From the NCBI GenBank assembly GCA_910586045.1, contig CAJUIH010000029.1, positions 1-29,482 on the forward strand: DNA of 29,482 nucleotides, written 5' to 3'. The notes beneath the pieces are model-generated. The model was given only the letters and a program-made list of their open reading frames with translations, did not search any database and was not told the DNA's origin. Source of the stretch: an uncultured Eubacterium sp. GTDB taxonomy: Bacteria; Bacillota; Clostridia; Lachnospirales; Lachnospiraceae. The translations under genes were made by a program, and so were the position numbers. Positions 6,686-16,062 of this stretch are shown here, one piece after another; position 1 is the first letter of the stretch; the number at the start of each line of letters is the position of its first letter.

Positions 6686-9082
6686 ATGAAAAAATTATTA
6701 TTTGTCATCAGCCAGTTATATAAAGGCGGTGCGGAAACCGCGCTGGTAAACCTGCTGAACCGTCTGGATCCCGCAGTCTGTCACACAGAGCTGCTGATCC
6801 TGGATCAGTCGCCGGTTAAGCATGCGGTATCCTTGACCGGACAGATCCATCCCGCGGTCAAAGTATGCGATGCCTGGCAGGAATTTCAAAATATCTCGCT
6901 GACAGACCGTATACGGGCGAAGTTCCTATATACGATGGAGCAAAAAGGCGCTTATTACCTGCCGGCGCTTGATTTTGTCCGGGACAAGGTCTATGACTGG
7001 GCCTTTTTTATTGGAGAATGGTACAGTCCGTCCTTTGTGGCCTATGAGGTACAGGCAAAGATCAAAGCGGCCTGGATCCACAATGACTTATCCAAAGCGG
7101 AATATTTTAATGCGGATCATTACTTTTATTTTGCGGACCTGTTTGACTATTTTATCTTTGTATCCAAAAACTCCCTAAAAAAAAGTGTCCGCGCGTATCC
7201 GTTTTTAAAGGAAAAGGCCGTCTGCGTTTATAATATCAGCGATACGGACGCGATTACCAAGCGTGCGCGGCAGACGCCCGCGGACTGGCCGGATACGGAT
7301 CTGCCTGTCCTTGTGACCTGCGCCAATGTCCGTCCGCAGAAAAACCATCTGCGCCAGGTCAGGGTGATGGCGGAATTAAAGCGCCGCGGTATCGATTTTG
7401 TCTGGCTGAATATCGGTGCGGTGACAGACCAGGCGCTGGTTGGCGCGGTACAAAAACTCTGCCTGCAGGAAGGGCTTTCTGATCGGTTTCTGATCGCCGG
7501 GCCAAGGGAAAATCCTTACCAGTATCTCAAACGGGCGGATGCGGCCGCCGTGCTTTCCGATTACGAGTCCTGGTCAATGGTCATTACGGAAGCAAAGATC
7601 CTTGGCACGCCTGTGATTGCTTCTAAGACTTCCGGCGCGCTGGAGCAGGTCGAGGATGGAAAAACCGGGATTCTGACCGGATTTACCGTGCAAAGCATGG
7701 CGGATCAGATTGAGCGGTTTTTGAAAGATAAAAAACTGCGGGAGCGGATCCGCGCAAATACAAAGAATTTCGACAATACGCAAGATATCCTGCAAAGCTT
7801 TTCCCGGCTTTTAGAAAAAGGGCGTCCTTATGCAAAGAGAAAAACGGGGGCGGGCAGTATCCTGTATATTATTGACGACATCAACTATATGGGAGGAGCG
7901 CACATTGCAACGAAGCTGCTATTGCGTGACCTTGCAGGGCAGGGCAGAAAGGTTTCGGTATTTGCAGGGAACGTGCCCTGCCTTGCGGTACGGCAGGAAC
8001 TGGAGGGCGTGCATTTTTTGTCATTTAAAAACTGGAGGGAAGATCTTATTTACAACCGCAGATTGGCGGACTGCCTGACGAACCGGACGGTTTCGCGCAG
8101 GGAATCGATGGAAAAGCTGCGCCAGTTTGCGGCAGCGCATGTATTACAAGATCAGTTGTATTATGAAAAGCGGGTCTTTCCAAAACTGCGGAAGCTGTTT
8201 TCGCGGTTCGAAACTGTCTGTGTGATGTCCGAAAGCTCCGTTTACCGCCAGGAGGCCGCCCGGTCGAAATGCAAAAAAAAGATCCAGTGGATCCATATCG
8301 ACTATTGTGAATGGAAAAATAAAACCGCATATAACCGTAAAATAACCAAAAACGACGGAGAGCTTTACCGGGGTTTTGACCGGATCGTAGTGCTGACCGA
8401 GGGGATCCGGGAAACTTTCCTGGCCTTGTATCCGCATTTAAGGGATCAGGTAGTGGTAAATAAAAATCTGATTCCAACAGATCAAATCCGTGCGCGTGCC
8501 GAGCCTGTGCAGGTGAAAAACAAAAAAGCGGTCCGGTTTGTAACGGTGGGCAGGATTGATTACCAAAAAGCTTATCCAAGGCTGGTGCGGATTTTGGCAA
8601 AACTGAAACAGGAGGGATACCAATTCCGCTGGACGATTATAGGCGGCGGAAAAAACGAGGAGATCACCGCGGTCAAAAGAAGTATCCAAAAAGAGCAGCT
8701 TGGCGGTTGGGTGAAACTGCTTGGGGAATTAAAAAATCCTTATCCGCAGATCAAGGGTGCGGATGTATTCGCCCTGCTGTCAGATTTTGAGGGGATCCCG
8801 AATACGATTTACGAAGCGCTGACGCTGGGCGTTCCGGTTTTGGCTACGGATGTGGGCGGGGTGCATACGCAGGTGGAAGACGGGGTGAATGGATGGCTGG
8901 TGGAAAATTCGGAATCGTGTATTTTTGAAAAGCTGGCGTGGATTTTGATGCATCCGCAGGAGATTGAGCGGGTGGGGAAGAATATTGAAACATATGAGTA
9001 TGATAATGAAAAAATAAGAAAAATCAATGCAGAGATTTTTCAGCCTGTGGAAAAAGAAAGGGACAAAAATGAAAAGGCCTAA
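6686..9082 (+). CDS. Two-domain GT4 glycosyltransferase, second paralogue
   Basis: This 798-residue protein has the same two-module layout as its upstream neighbour and clearly shares ancestry with it. Its start KKLLFVISQLYKGGAETAL parallels the start of the other protein, and its second module starts SILYIIDDINYMGGAH. The E-x7-E motifs are ESWSMVITE in module one and EGIPNTIYE in module two. The ATG at 6686 has GGAGG at a normal distance. It begins 28 bases after the previous gene and overlaps the next gene by 14 bases. The duplicated pair suggests four cytoplasmic transfer activities, perhaps a repeat of several sugars, acting before export. Confidence 0.88.
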   Translation: MKKLLFVISQLYKGGAETALVNLLNRLDPAVCHTELLILDQSPVKHAVSLTGQIHPAVKVCDAWQEFQNISLTDRIRAKFLYTMEQKGAYYLPALDFVRDKVYDWAFFIGEWYSPSFVAYEVQAKIKAAWIHNDLSKAEYFNADHYFYFADLFDYFIFVSKNSLKKSVRAYPFLKEKAVCVYNISDTDAITKRARQTPADWPDTDLPVLVTCANVRPQKNHLRQVRVMAELKRRGIDFVWLNIGAVTDQALVGAVQKLCLQEGLSDRFLIAGPRENPYQYLKRADAAAVLSDYESWSMVITEAKILGTPVIASKTSGALEQVEDGKTGILTGFTVQSMADQIERFLKDKKLRERIRANTKNFDNTQDILQSFSRLLEKGRPYAKRKTGAGSILYIIDDINYMGGAHIATKLLLRDLAGQGRKVSVFAGNVPCLAVRQELEGVHFLSFKNWREDLIYNRRLADCLTNRTVSRRESMEKLRQFAAAHVLQDQLYYEKRVFPKLRKLFSRFETVCVMSESSVYRQEAARSKCKKKIQWIHIDYCEWKNKTAYNRKITKNDGELYRGFDRIVVLTEGIRETFLALYPHLRDQVVVNKNLIPTDQIRARAEPVQVKNKKAVRFVTVGRIDYQKAYPRLVRILAKLKQEGYQFRWTIIGGGKNEEITAVKRSIQKEQLGGWVKLLGELKNPYPQIKGADVFALLSDFEGIPNTIYEALTLGVPVLATDVGGVHTQVEDGVNGWLVENSESCIFEKLAWILMHPQEIERVGKNIETYEYDNEKIRKINAEIFQPVEKERDKNEKA

Positions 9083-12000
9083 CTGGAAATACCTGTTTTT
9101 CCTGGCCGTAAATATGCTGTCGGCATTTTTTCTGACAAAACTGATAGATGATGTAACGCTTGTAACGAATATGCAGCGGATATTTGTATTTCTTTATTTT
9201 ATGACGGGATCAGGGGCTGTTTCCTGGATCTGGATGAAAAAATGGAAACGAGTGCTTTGGAAACAATTGATTTTTTCTGTTGTGATTGCCGCTTGTTTTA
9301 TGATAGCTGCTGTCCCGCGGTTGTTTTATAAAAATGCGAAAATCCAGATTTCACCTGCTGAAAGTAGCAATAACAATTCTCTGGGTTCTGAAATATGGCT
9401 GAAAGAAATCCGGGTGGATGGAAACGTCCATGCGGTAAGCCAATATGAAAATAGGAAAGGGTGGTATATCGAGGATTCTTCCGGCAGTCTGGTTTCCTAT
9501 GGAGAAGATTTCACACAGCCGGTAAATATGGAGGTTCGTTACCAGGATCAGGTACAGTTGTTGTTTATTGCCCACAAATGGTCCGGCAAAGTCAAAGTAG
9601 AGACGCGAAACGATTCCTTTGTATATGATCTATATTCCAAACAGGGGACGGACGTTATCAAAACATTTGATTATGATGAACTTGGCGGACAGGCAGATTT
9701 CGGATTTTTACATTTGCTGACACTTTGCAGCGGATGGGTGTTTTTCTTTCAGTGGATCTATATGCTATGCTGCATGGCATGGGCTTACGGTATGGAAATA
9801 TGGGCTGTTTATGTATTGGGGATTTGTGGATTATGGATCAATGGCTTATGCAGCATTGGGACTTTAGCTGCCGCGGTTGTTTGCGGGACAGTTTTACATA
9901 AAATTTCCAAATTGAAACTACGACAGGCTGTAGGATTTCAAAAAAGGTATCTGGCTGCGATTGCTGGGATTAGTATTTATACAACATTTGCTCTGATCGC
10001 AAGAGAGACATTTTTATATCAAGAAAAGCATCTGCTTGCAGTTCTTTTTTTGTCATCATCTTGCTTTTGCATGTTTATGGAATTATTGGCAGTGTTAGAA
10101 CGGCTGCCAGTATTGCGTGGAACGGACGATGGCAAAAGACGGGAGCCGCAGCGGTTGAAAACGGGAGACAAAGTATTTTTGGTCAGTAAAAATATATTGC
10201 TTGCTTTATTCGCTGCTACTATGGCGGTTCTGTTTCTGGATGTATATATCATAAAGGAATATCAGGATTGTGAAATTGAAATTGTGGCATTGGCGGAGCA
10301 TGGGAACGTCAGCCAAAGCAATGAAGTGCTTCTGGATTCGGTGCGTATAAACGGGAAAAAAACAGGTGTTTCCCAATATGTAGTTTCAGCGGATGGAGGT
10401 TTTAAAAAATTTGGGGAAGATTCTTATATCTACAATCATTCAGAACAAAAGTCCCGGCTGAAGCTTGCTTTTACGAAAACAAGAAAAATTGAATTGTATT
10501 TTTATAATTACGCACAAGCTGGAAAAGCATGTATCCGGGATGCAGGGCAGGAATTTGAAATTGATTTTTCTTCTTTAGATGAAAGCTATTCCAATAACTT
10601 TTATGTATACGAGGTTAGAGGCAATACGAAGCAGATGAATTATGCGCCAAGGTATGCAGGGTATACGTTTTTTGTTTTTCTAATTATACTGCTGCTAACC
10701 GCAAGTCCGGACTATTACCTTTATCGGCATTATGGAAGACGATTGAAAATGGAGCAAAGATACGTTTTCTGGTCTTGTTTCTTTATCCTTATATTTGGAC
10801 TAAATATCGTATGTGTAGCGTATTTTCCTGGAAATTGGACCTGGGATAATTTATTCCAATGGGCGCAGGCAACGGATATGGTTGCGCTGTCCAACGGTCA
10901 TCCGGTTATTATGACTTTGTTTTTAAAGATACTTTTAACGATCTATAAACATCCGGTAATGTTACTGGAAAGCGTTATTTTATTGGGGTCGGTTACATTT
11001 TCATCCATTTATACGTATCTGTTTGAAAATGGAATGAAACGCCGAACCTTGTATATGCTTTCTGTCCTGACTGTGCTCTCCCCGAGTGTGCTGATTTTAA
11101 CTGTAACGTTATTAAAAGACAGCTTTCATATGTATTTTATGGCTTTGACGGTATTTTACTGTTATATCGCTTGCAGAACGCCTGATTATTTCAGACGGCC
11201 ATATTATTTGATTGGATTAGCCGTATCTTTATTTTTTATCAGACAATTGCGGCATGAAGCAGTTGTTTCCTTTATCGCATGCAGTATGGTATTCTTCGCA
11301 TTTGGTTTGGCAAAACGAAACTATTATATCCTGGGTGCCGTTGTGCTTTCCATAATGGTATCGTTTGGGTTTGATCAGTATAAAGACAGCCTGTTGGAAG
11401 AAGAACCTTCCGTACAAAATACAGGAATTACGCTGCTTTTAAATGATATGAGCAGAGTACTGTATGACGGGAAGAGTTTAACTAAGGAGACGGAAAAACT
11501 TATGCAGAAATATATGCCGCTCGAGAACTGGAAAACGTACTACAATCCATATGACAGGGATGCGATTGGATTCCATCCGGAATATGAGCAGGCAATGGAA
11601 CGAAATAAAGATATTAGCTTATCAGAGGTACTTACGTGTTATAGCAAGGAATTTGTGTGTCATCCAGGATCCATGATCCGTGCGCGTCTGGATGCAGTGA
11701 ATTGTATGTGGAGCTTGTCTGAAAATCAAGATGCGGAAATCTTTTACGGGATTGACGGTATTATGACTTTTTATTGTGTGGGACCAAAAGAATTGGGATT
11801 TAAGGCTGACGAGAACGGTACTTATACGACAAATAATTTGGTATCCAAGATCGTCAAACCGGTTTTGAAACAGATGAAAGAAAATCAGGTATTACAGGTA
11901 GTGTTTTTAAACGTGGGGACGTCTATTGTATGCTTTTTGGTTTTGCTGTTTTTTTTGTGGGAAAAGGATAAAAAAATGATGGTAGTCCTGCTGCCGGCTG

Positions 12001-12155
12001 CAGTCCGGATCGGTACGATGCTGTTAACGGCAGGCTGGCAGCATTTTCGGTATTATTACAGCATACGGCTGATGGTGTCTGTGTCTGTGCTGTTAATTAT
12101 TTATGACAGGACATGCTCTCAAAAAGCAAATGGTATAAAGGTGGATAAGACATGA
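9069..12155 (+). CDS. Large polytopic membrane protein, DUF6020-like / GT-C type
   Basis: A 1028-residue protein with roughly 16 or more hydrophobic segments. Three N-terminal helices are followed by an extracytoplasmic domain at about residues 110-205, more helices, a second similar domain at about 395-495, and a C-terminal membrane core. The core contains YFPGNWTWDNLFQWAQATD and SNGHPVIMTLFLKILL, resembling the aspartate-bearing loop and following helix of GT-C enzymes and DUF6020 proteins. Such enzymes take sugars from polyprenyl phosphate carriers outside the membrane; activity here is inferred. The ATG at 9069 gives a normal signal-anchor N-terminus and overlaps the previous gene by 14 bases. 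It ends in an ATGA overlap with the next gene. The two extracytoplasmic domains look internally duplicated. Confidence 0.75.
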   Translation: MKRPNWKYLFFLAVNMLSAFFLTKLIDDVTLVTNMQRIFVFLYFMTGSGAVSWIWMKKWKRVLWKQLIFSVVIAACFMIAAVPRLFYKNAKIQISPAESSNNNSLGSEIWLKEIRVDGNVHAVSQYENRKGWYIEDSSGSLVSYGEDFTQPVNMEVRYQDQVQLLFIAHKWSGKVKVETRNDSFVYDLYSKQGTDVIKTFDYDELGGQADFGFLHLLTLCSGWVFFFQWIYMLCCMAWAYGMEIWAVYVLGICGLWINGLCSIGTLAAAVVCGTVLHKISKLKLRQAVGFQKRYLAAIAGISIYTTFALIARETFLYQEKHLLAVLFLSSSCFCMFMELLAVLERLPVLRGTDDGKRREPQRLKTGDKVFLVSKNILLALFAATMAVLFLDVYIIKEYQDCEIEIVALAEHGNVSQSNEVLLDSVRINGKKTGVSQYVVSADGGFKKFGEDSYIYNHSEQKSRLKLAFTKTRKIELYFYNYAQAGKACIRDAGQEFEIDFSSLDESYSNNFYVYEVRGNTKQMNYAPRYAGYTFFVFLIILLLTASPDYYLYRHYGRRLKMEQRYVFWSCFFILIFGLNIVCVAYFPGNWTWDNLFQWAQATDMVALSNGHPVIMTLFLKILLTIYKHPVMLLESVILLGSVTFSSIYTYLFENGMKRRTLYMLSVLTVLSPSVLILTVTLLKDSFHMYFMALTVFYCYIACRTPDYFRRPYYLIGLAVSLFFIRQLRHEAVVSFIACSMVFFAFGLAKRNYYILGAVVLSIMVSFGFDQYKDSLLEEEPSVQNTGITLLLNDMSRVLYDGKSLTKETEKLMQKYMPLENWKTYYNPYDRDAIGFHPEYEQAMERNKDISLSEVLTCYSKEFVCHPGSMIRARLDAVNCMWSLSENQDAEIFYGIDGIMTFYCVGPKELGFKADENGTYTTNNLVSKIVKPVLKQMKENQVLQVVFLNVGTSIVCFLVLLFFLWEKDKKMMVVLLPAAVRIGTMLLTAGWQHFRYYYSIRLMVSVSVLLIIYDRTCSQKANGIKVDKT

Positions 12156-14224
12156 AAAAGGGAAGGCTGGCGGGGATTGCCATATCTGTTTTATGCTGTA
12201 TGCTGTCGTTTTGGGGATGCATAATGATCAGACAGGCTGGTATCCAGAAAACATATACATTATACAATAGCTCACAAACACAAACTATTACAATTCGCGG
12301 CATATTGGCGGATGGGGTAAGCCTGGATTTGGCATTGTTTGCAGAGGATGGCACCTATGAGGAAGCAGGCCATCTGCTGACAGTTCCAGCCCGCCATACG
12401 GTTTCATTTACCGTGGGAAGCAGCGCTTTTATGAGAATATATTTTACAAAAATTGGCGCTGGCTCTGTTGTAAAACTTGCTGATCAACAAGAAAACATAA
12501 TGCGTGTGAACCTTTCAGAATTAAAAAATGAATCTGGGGATTTTATGCTGCTGTTCAATGAAAGCAGGGTGGATCTGCTGCATTCATTTTTGGCAGGATT
12601 GGATATCTGGAAATGCCTGTTCTGTTTGGGATTGATTGCCGCTTTGTTTTTGTTTGATTTATTTGCGGTAAAACAGATCTGGAGATTTTTGGAACACGGT
12701 ACACAGCCATATCGGCTGCTGGAAATACTAAAGGCAGGTGTTTTGTTTTTTTTGCTGCTGCTTGGAACAATTTACCCCGTTTTAGATTTGCTTCCCACAG
12801 CCGCTGTATTTGCTGGATTTGGAACCTTACTTGCACTGCTGCTGTTTCGAATCCGGGGGGGGGTACCTATACAGAATGCATATGCGGTACTTGCTTTATA
12901 TCTTGGAATTTCCATGCTGTTTCTATTGCCAATGTTTCGTGTGCCGGATGAGTTTTGCCATTTTACGAATATTTATGCGAAATCGTTTCTGCCAAAAGAA
13001 ATGCATGGAGGAACAAAAGGGGAGGAATTAGTTTTATTTGACCAAGACCTGGAAGAAACATTTATAAGTTTTCAGGGAGGATATGGCGGTGATTTTCTGG
13101 ATGGAAAATGTAACGCACGCAAATTTTATCATGATATGGCTTTGCGTGTAAACAGCGGCAGAACAGGTACTATTTATAATTGGTATGCTAATTGTGCGAA
13201 TTTAAGTGTTGTTCCGTACATTCCGGCAATCTTAGCAACTGCGGTGCTGCGCCATCTTTCGATCCCTCCGATTGTTTTGCTGCTGGCAGTACGGCTGGTA
13301 AATTTTCTGATATCGCTCCTGCTTGGATATTTATCCATAAAATGGATACCATTCTGGAAAAAATATGTGTTTATCGTACTAATGCTGCCAGTTTACTTTC
13401 AGCAGGCGTTTGGGATGAACCAGGATTCTTTGAACAATGCCTTGTTTATCCTGTCATTTTCCATGCTGGTTTCTTCTGCATCTAAGAATGTACCGATTAC
13501 AATGCGGGAAATCATCCAGATTATGGGCGTATTAATCAGCTTATCCTGCTGTAAACTTGGATATGCGCCAATCGCCCTGTTTATTCTGCTGATTCCTAAT
13601 GAGCGGTTTGGAAAACAGGCAAAAAGCGTTCTTTGGAAAACAGGAATGTTTGCTTGTATTCTTGGTATTAACATAGCGTATGTGATCTATATGATGCCTT
13701 CTGAGGCAGTGACATCCTGGTATAACAGGAACAGTGTAAACGATGTACTTGCGGATCCGTTTGGGACAATGCTGATTTTCATAAGGACATTTGCAGCACG
13801 ATTTGAGGGAGATTTCTTTACCGGACTGCTAAGCGGAATGGGTATCGGCTTTTGGACGGTTACAGGTATCGCACAAGTTGTTTCTCTGGCAGTGCTGATG
13901 CTTTTGCTTTTTGTTTCTGGCAGGGAAGAAAACTATAACGGAAAACCGCAGCTATATCTTGTATCATTTATGAGTTTTGCTTTGATGTGCGGATTGATTT
14001 ATACAAGCTTATGGTGTGGGTGGACAGTAAAAGGTGCGAAACAGGTCGAAGGCCTTCAACCGAGATATTTTCTTCCACCGGCGCTGCTACTGTATATCTC
14101 ATGCGCAAATCCATTCGTGCAGTCTCGCATGGATCAAAAGAAAGAACGCTGGATTCTTTACAGCGGAATGGGGTTTATCGGGTGGGTATCTTTACTGGCA
14201 GTACTTGGGAATGCTTATGTTTGA
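12152..14224 (+). CDS. DUF2142 family membrane protein (GT-C type)
   Basis: A 690-residue polytopic protein with an N-terminal signal anchor, an extracytoplasmic domain at about residues 30-135, then some 11 or 12 hydrophobic segments. The FRVPDEFCHFTNIYAKSF loop near residue 262 is the hallmark of DUF2142 and holds the acidic residues placed like the catalytic aspartate of GT-C enzymes. It is translationally coupled to the gene before it by an ATGA overlap. It probably transfers a sugar from a polyprenyl phosphate made by the DPM1-like enzymes downstream; that is inference from context. Codons 235-238 run through nine consecutive G residues, so slippage there would truncate the protein at about one third of its length. 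Confidence 0.85.
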   Translation: MKKGRLAGIAISVLCCMLSFWGCIMIRQAGIQKTYTLYNSSQTQTITIRGILADGVSLDLALFAEDGTYEEAGHLLTVPARHTVSFTVGSSAFMRIYFTKIGAGSVVKLADQQENIMRVNLSELKNESGDFMLLFNESRVDLLHSFLAGLDIWKCLFCLGLIAALFLFDLFAVKQIWRFLEHGTQPYRLLEILKAGVLFFLLLLGTIYPVLDLLPTAAVFAGFGTLLALLLFRIRGGVPIQNAYAVLALYLGISMLFLLPMFRVPDEFCHFTNIYAKSFLPKEMHGGTKGEELVLFDQDLEETFISFQGGYGGDFLDGKCNARKFYHDMALRVNSGRTGTIYNWYANCANLSVVPYIPAILATAVLRHLSIPPIVLLLAVRLVNFLISLLLGYLSIKWIPFWKKYVFIVLMLPVYFQQAFGMNQDSLNNALFILSFSMLVSSASKNVPITMREIIQIMGVLISLSCCKLGYAPIALFILLIPNERFGKQAKSVLWKTGMFACILGINIAYVIYMMPSEAVTSWYNRNSVNDVLADPFGTMLIFIRTFAARFEGDFFTGLLSGMGIGFWTVTGIAQVVSLAVLMLLLFVSGREENYNGKPQLYLVSFMSFALMCGLIYTSLWCGWTVKGAKQVEGLQPRYFLPPALLLYISCANPFVQSRMDQKKERWILYSGMGFIGWVSLLAVLGNAYV
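12855..12863 (+). repeat. G9 homopolymer inside the DUF2142 gene
   Basis: Nine consecutive G residues encode part of R-G-G-V while the gene stays in frame. Apart from the copy at 14637, other G runs I noticed in the window are about five bases long, so this is an outlier and a possible slipped-strand switch. Confidence 0.9.
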
Positions 14225-14270
14225 TTCGGGAACGATTATGAAATTTGAAATAGAAATGGAGGCGGTACAT

Positions 14271-14981
14271 ATGAATAGGAGGATTCTGATCATTATCCCG
14301 GCCTACAATGAACAAGACAACATCATTTCCGTTGTCGAACGCCTAAAGCAGTCTGTCCCGCAGGCAGACTACCTGATTGTGGATGATTGTTCTAATGACG
14401 GTACGGCCGGCATATGCAAAAGCCAAGGCTACCATTATCTGTCGCTGCCGATCAACCTTGGCATTGGCGGCGGTGTGCAGGCCGAGTATAAATACGCCTT
14501 GCAAAACGGCTATGATATCGCCGTCCAGCATGACGGGGACGGACAGCATGATCCCCGGTACATAAATGCCGCTATAGCGCCGATTACAGACGGCAGCGCG
14601 GACATTGTGATTGGCTCCCGCTTCCTTGTGCAGGGCGGGGGGGGGTTCCGGTCCACAGCGGCAAGAAGGATGGGGATCCGGATGCTGAGCGGGCTGGTCC
14701 GCTTTTGCTGCGGCACGCAGGTGAAAGATGTGACAAGCGGGTTTCGCGCGGTCGGCAGGGAATACATCCGGTTTTACGCACAGGAATATCCGTCCGATTA
14801 TCCGGAACCGGAAGCAATTGTCTTTGCGAGCCTAAACGGTGCCAGGATCCGTGAAATCCCCGTTGTGATGCATGAACGGGAAAACGGGTCCAGTTCGATC
14901 GACCTCAAAAAATCAGTTTACTATATGATAAAGGTTTCCATAGCCATTTTCATGTGCCGCCTTACGGGCAGGAGGAACTAG
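14271..14981 (+). CDS. DPM1-like GT2 glycosyltransferase (polyprenyl-phosphate sugar synthase), first copy
   Basis: This 236-residue GT-A enzyme has the family opening IIIPAYNEQDNI at residues 7-18, the VDDCSNDGT nucleotide-binding site around 37-45, and the metal-binding DGDGQHD at 88-94. TSGFRAV near residue 148 is typical of dolichyl/polyprenyl-phosphate sugar synthases. It should move a sugar from a nucleotide donor to undecaprenyl phosphate on the cytoplasmic side. The ATG at 14271 has GGAGG eight bases upstream. It is followed directly by a DUF2304 gene, the usual partner. Codons 123-125 are nine straight G residues, in frame here, which would shift the frame on slippage. It has no C-terminal membrane helices of its own. 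Confidence 0.9.
   Translation: MNRRILIIIPAYNEQDNIISVVERLKQSVPQADYLIVDDCSNDGTAGICKSQGYHYLSLPINLGIGGGVQAEYKYALQNGYDIAVQHDGDGQHDPRYINAAIAPITDGSADIVIGSRFLVQGGGGFRSTAARRMGIRMLSGLVRFCCGTQVKDVTSGFRAVGREYIRFYAQEYPSDYPEPEAIVFASLNGARIREIPVVMHERENGSSSIDLKKSVYYMIKVSIAIFMCRLTGRRN
14637..14645 (+). repeat. G9 homopolymer inside the first DPM1-like gene
   Basis: Nine consecutive G residues encode three glycines at residues 123-125, just after the conserved GSRF motif. The tract is in frame in this sequence. Confidence 0.9.
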
Positions 14982-15398
14982 ATGTCGGATTACTTGCGGG
15001 TTTTGCTGGGGATTGTTGTAGTTTTGTATTTTTATCTGGTGATACATTTTGTTAAGAAAAAAACGCTGGCGTTGAAATATACGCTGCTTTGGATATTCGC
15101 GGGTTTTGCCATGGGTGTGCTGGTCGTGTTTCCGCAGGGGCTGGAACTGTTTGTAAGGGCAGTCGGGATTGAAACGCCGACCTACGGGTTGTTTTTAACG
15201 GGGATCTTTTTTTCACTTTTGATCTCCATGTCGCTGACAGCCATTGTATCCAGGCAGACTGAACGGATTAAGGACCTGGCGCAGGCAAATGCGATTTTAG
15301 AAAAACGGGTCCGCGAGCTGGAAAGCAATGTCCAAAGCGGGGATAAAAAGAGGGGGAAAGGTGTTGAAAGTGTTAATCATTATCCCGGCCTACAATGA
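14982..15398 (+). CDS. DUF2304 membrane protein, first copy
   Basis: A 138-residue protein with three hydrophobic helices (about residues 4-22, 32-50 and 66-88), followed by a charged, coiled-coil-like tail rich in Arg, Glu and Leu. This is the standard DUF2304 layout. Such genes commonly sit next to DPM1-like transferases and probably anchor or assist them at the membrane. AGGAGG lies just before the ATG at 14982, which follows the upstream stop codon immediately. Its 3' end overlaps the next transferase by about 35 bases. Confidence 0.88.
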   Translation: MSDYLRVLLGIVVVLYFYLVIHFVKKKTLALKYTLLWIFAGFAMGVLVVFPQGLELFVRAVGIETPTYGLFLTGIFFSLLISMSLTAIVSRQTERIKDLAQANAILEKRVRELESNVQSGDKKRGKGVESVNHYPGLQ

Positions 15399-16062
15399 AG
15401 CGGGAAGCATACAGAAAGTGGTTGAGGGGCTTTCGCGCGTCTGCCCTGGGTATAACTACCTTGTGGTCAACGACGGGTCCCGGGATGAAACAGCCGCTGT
15501 CTGTAGAAAAAACGGCTACCACCTGCTGGACCTCCCGGTGAATGTCGGCCTTGCGGGCGTGATGCAGGCGGGGTTTCGCTATGCTTATGACAATGGATAC
15601 GACTGCGCCCTGCAGTTTGACGGGGACGGGCAGCACCAGCCGCAGTATATCGAGGGGATGTGCAGGCGGATGGAGGAATGCGGCGCCGATATTGTGATCG
15701 GGTCGCGGTTTGCGCAGAAGAAAAAGCCAAACAGCCTGCGCATGGCGGGGAGCAGGCTGATCCAGGATATGATCCGCATCACGACGGGGAAAACGATCAA
15801 AGACCCTACTTCCGGCATGCGCCTTTTTAACCGCGCAATGATGGAACGGTTTGCCTATACGATGAATTATGGGCCGGAACCGGATACGATCTCCTACCTG
15901 CTCCGCTGCGGAAGCAGGGTCGAGGAGGTGCAGGTGGAGATGCGGGAGCGGGAGACTGGGGAAAGCTATCTGAACGCGGGGCGGGCGGTCCAGTATATGC
16001 TGCAGATGTGTCTGTCGATTGTTGTAATCCAGGCTTTCCGCAGGCGGGAGGGGATGAGATGA
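15364..16062 (+). CDS. DPM1-like GT2 glycosyltransferase, second copy
   Basis: A paralogue of the enzyme at 14271, with KVLIIIPAYNEAGSIQKV at the start, VNDGSRDET for nucleotide binding, FDGDGQHQPQ for metal binding and DPTSGMRLF in the C-terminal half. It should also charge undecaprenyl phosphate with a sugar. The start is ambiguous: TTG at 15364 has AGGGGG seven bases upstream and matches the paralogue's N-terminus, while GTG at 15361 is one codon earlier with a four-base spacer. It overlaps both flanking DUF2304 genes, ending in an ATGA overlap with the second. Unlike the first copy it carries no long G run. Confidence 0.88.
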   Translation: MKVLIIIPAYNEAGSIQKVVEGLSRVCPGYNYLVVNDGSRDETAAVCRKNGYHLLDLPVNVGLAGVMQAGFRYAYDNGYDCALQFDGDGQHQPQYIEGMCRRMEECGADIVIGSRFAQKKKPNSLRMAGSRLIQDMIRITTGKTIKDPTSGMRLFNRAMMERFAYTMNYGPEPDTISYLLRCGSRVEEVQVEMRERETGESYLNAGRAVQYMLQMCLSIVVIQAFRRREGMR

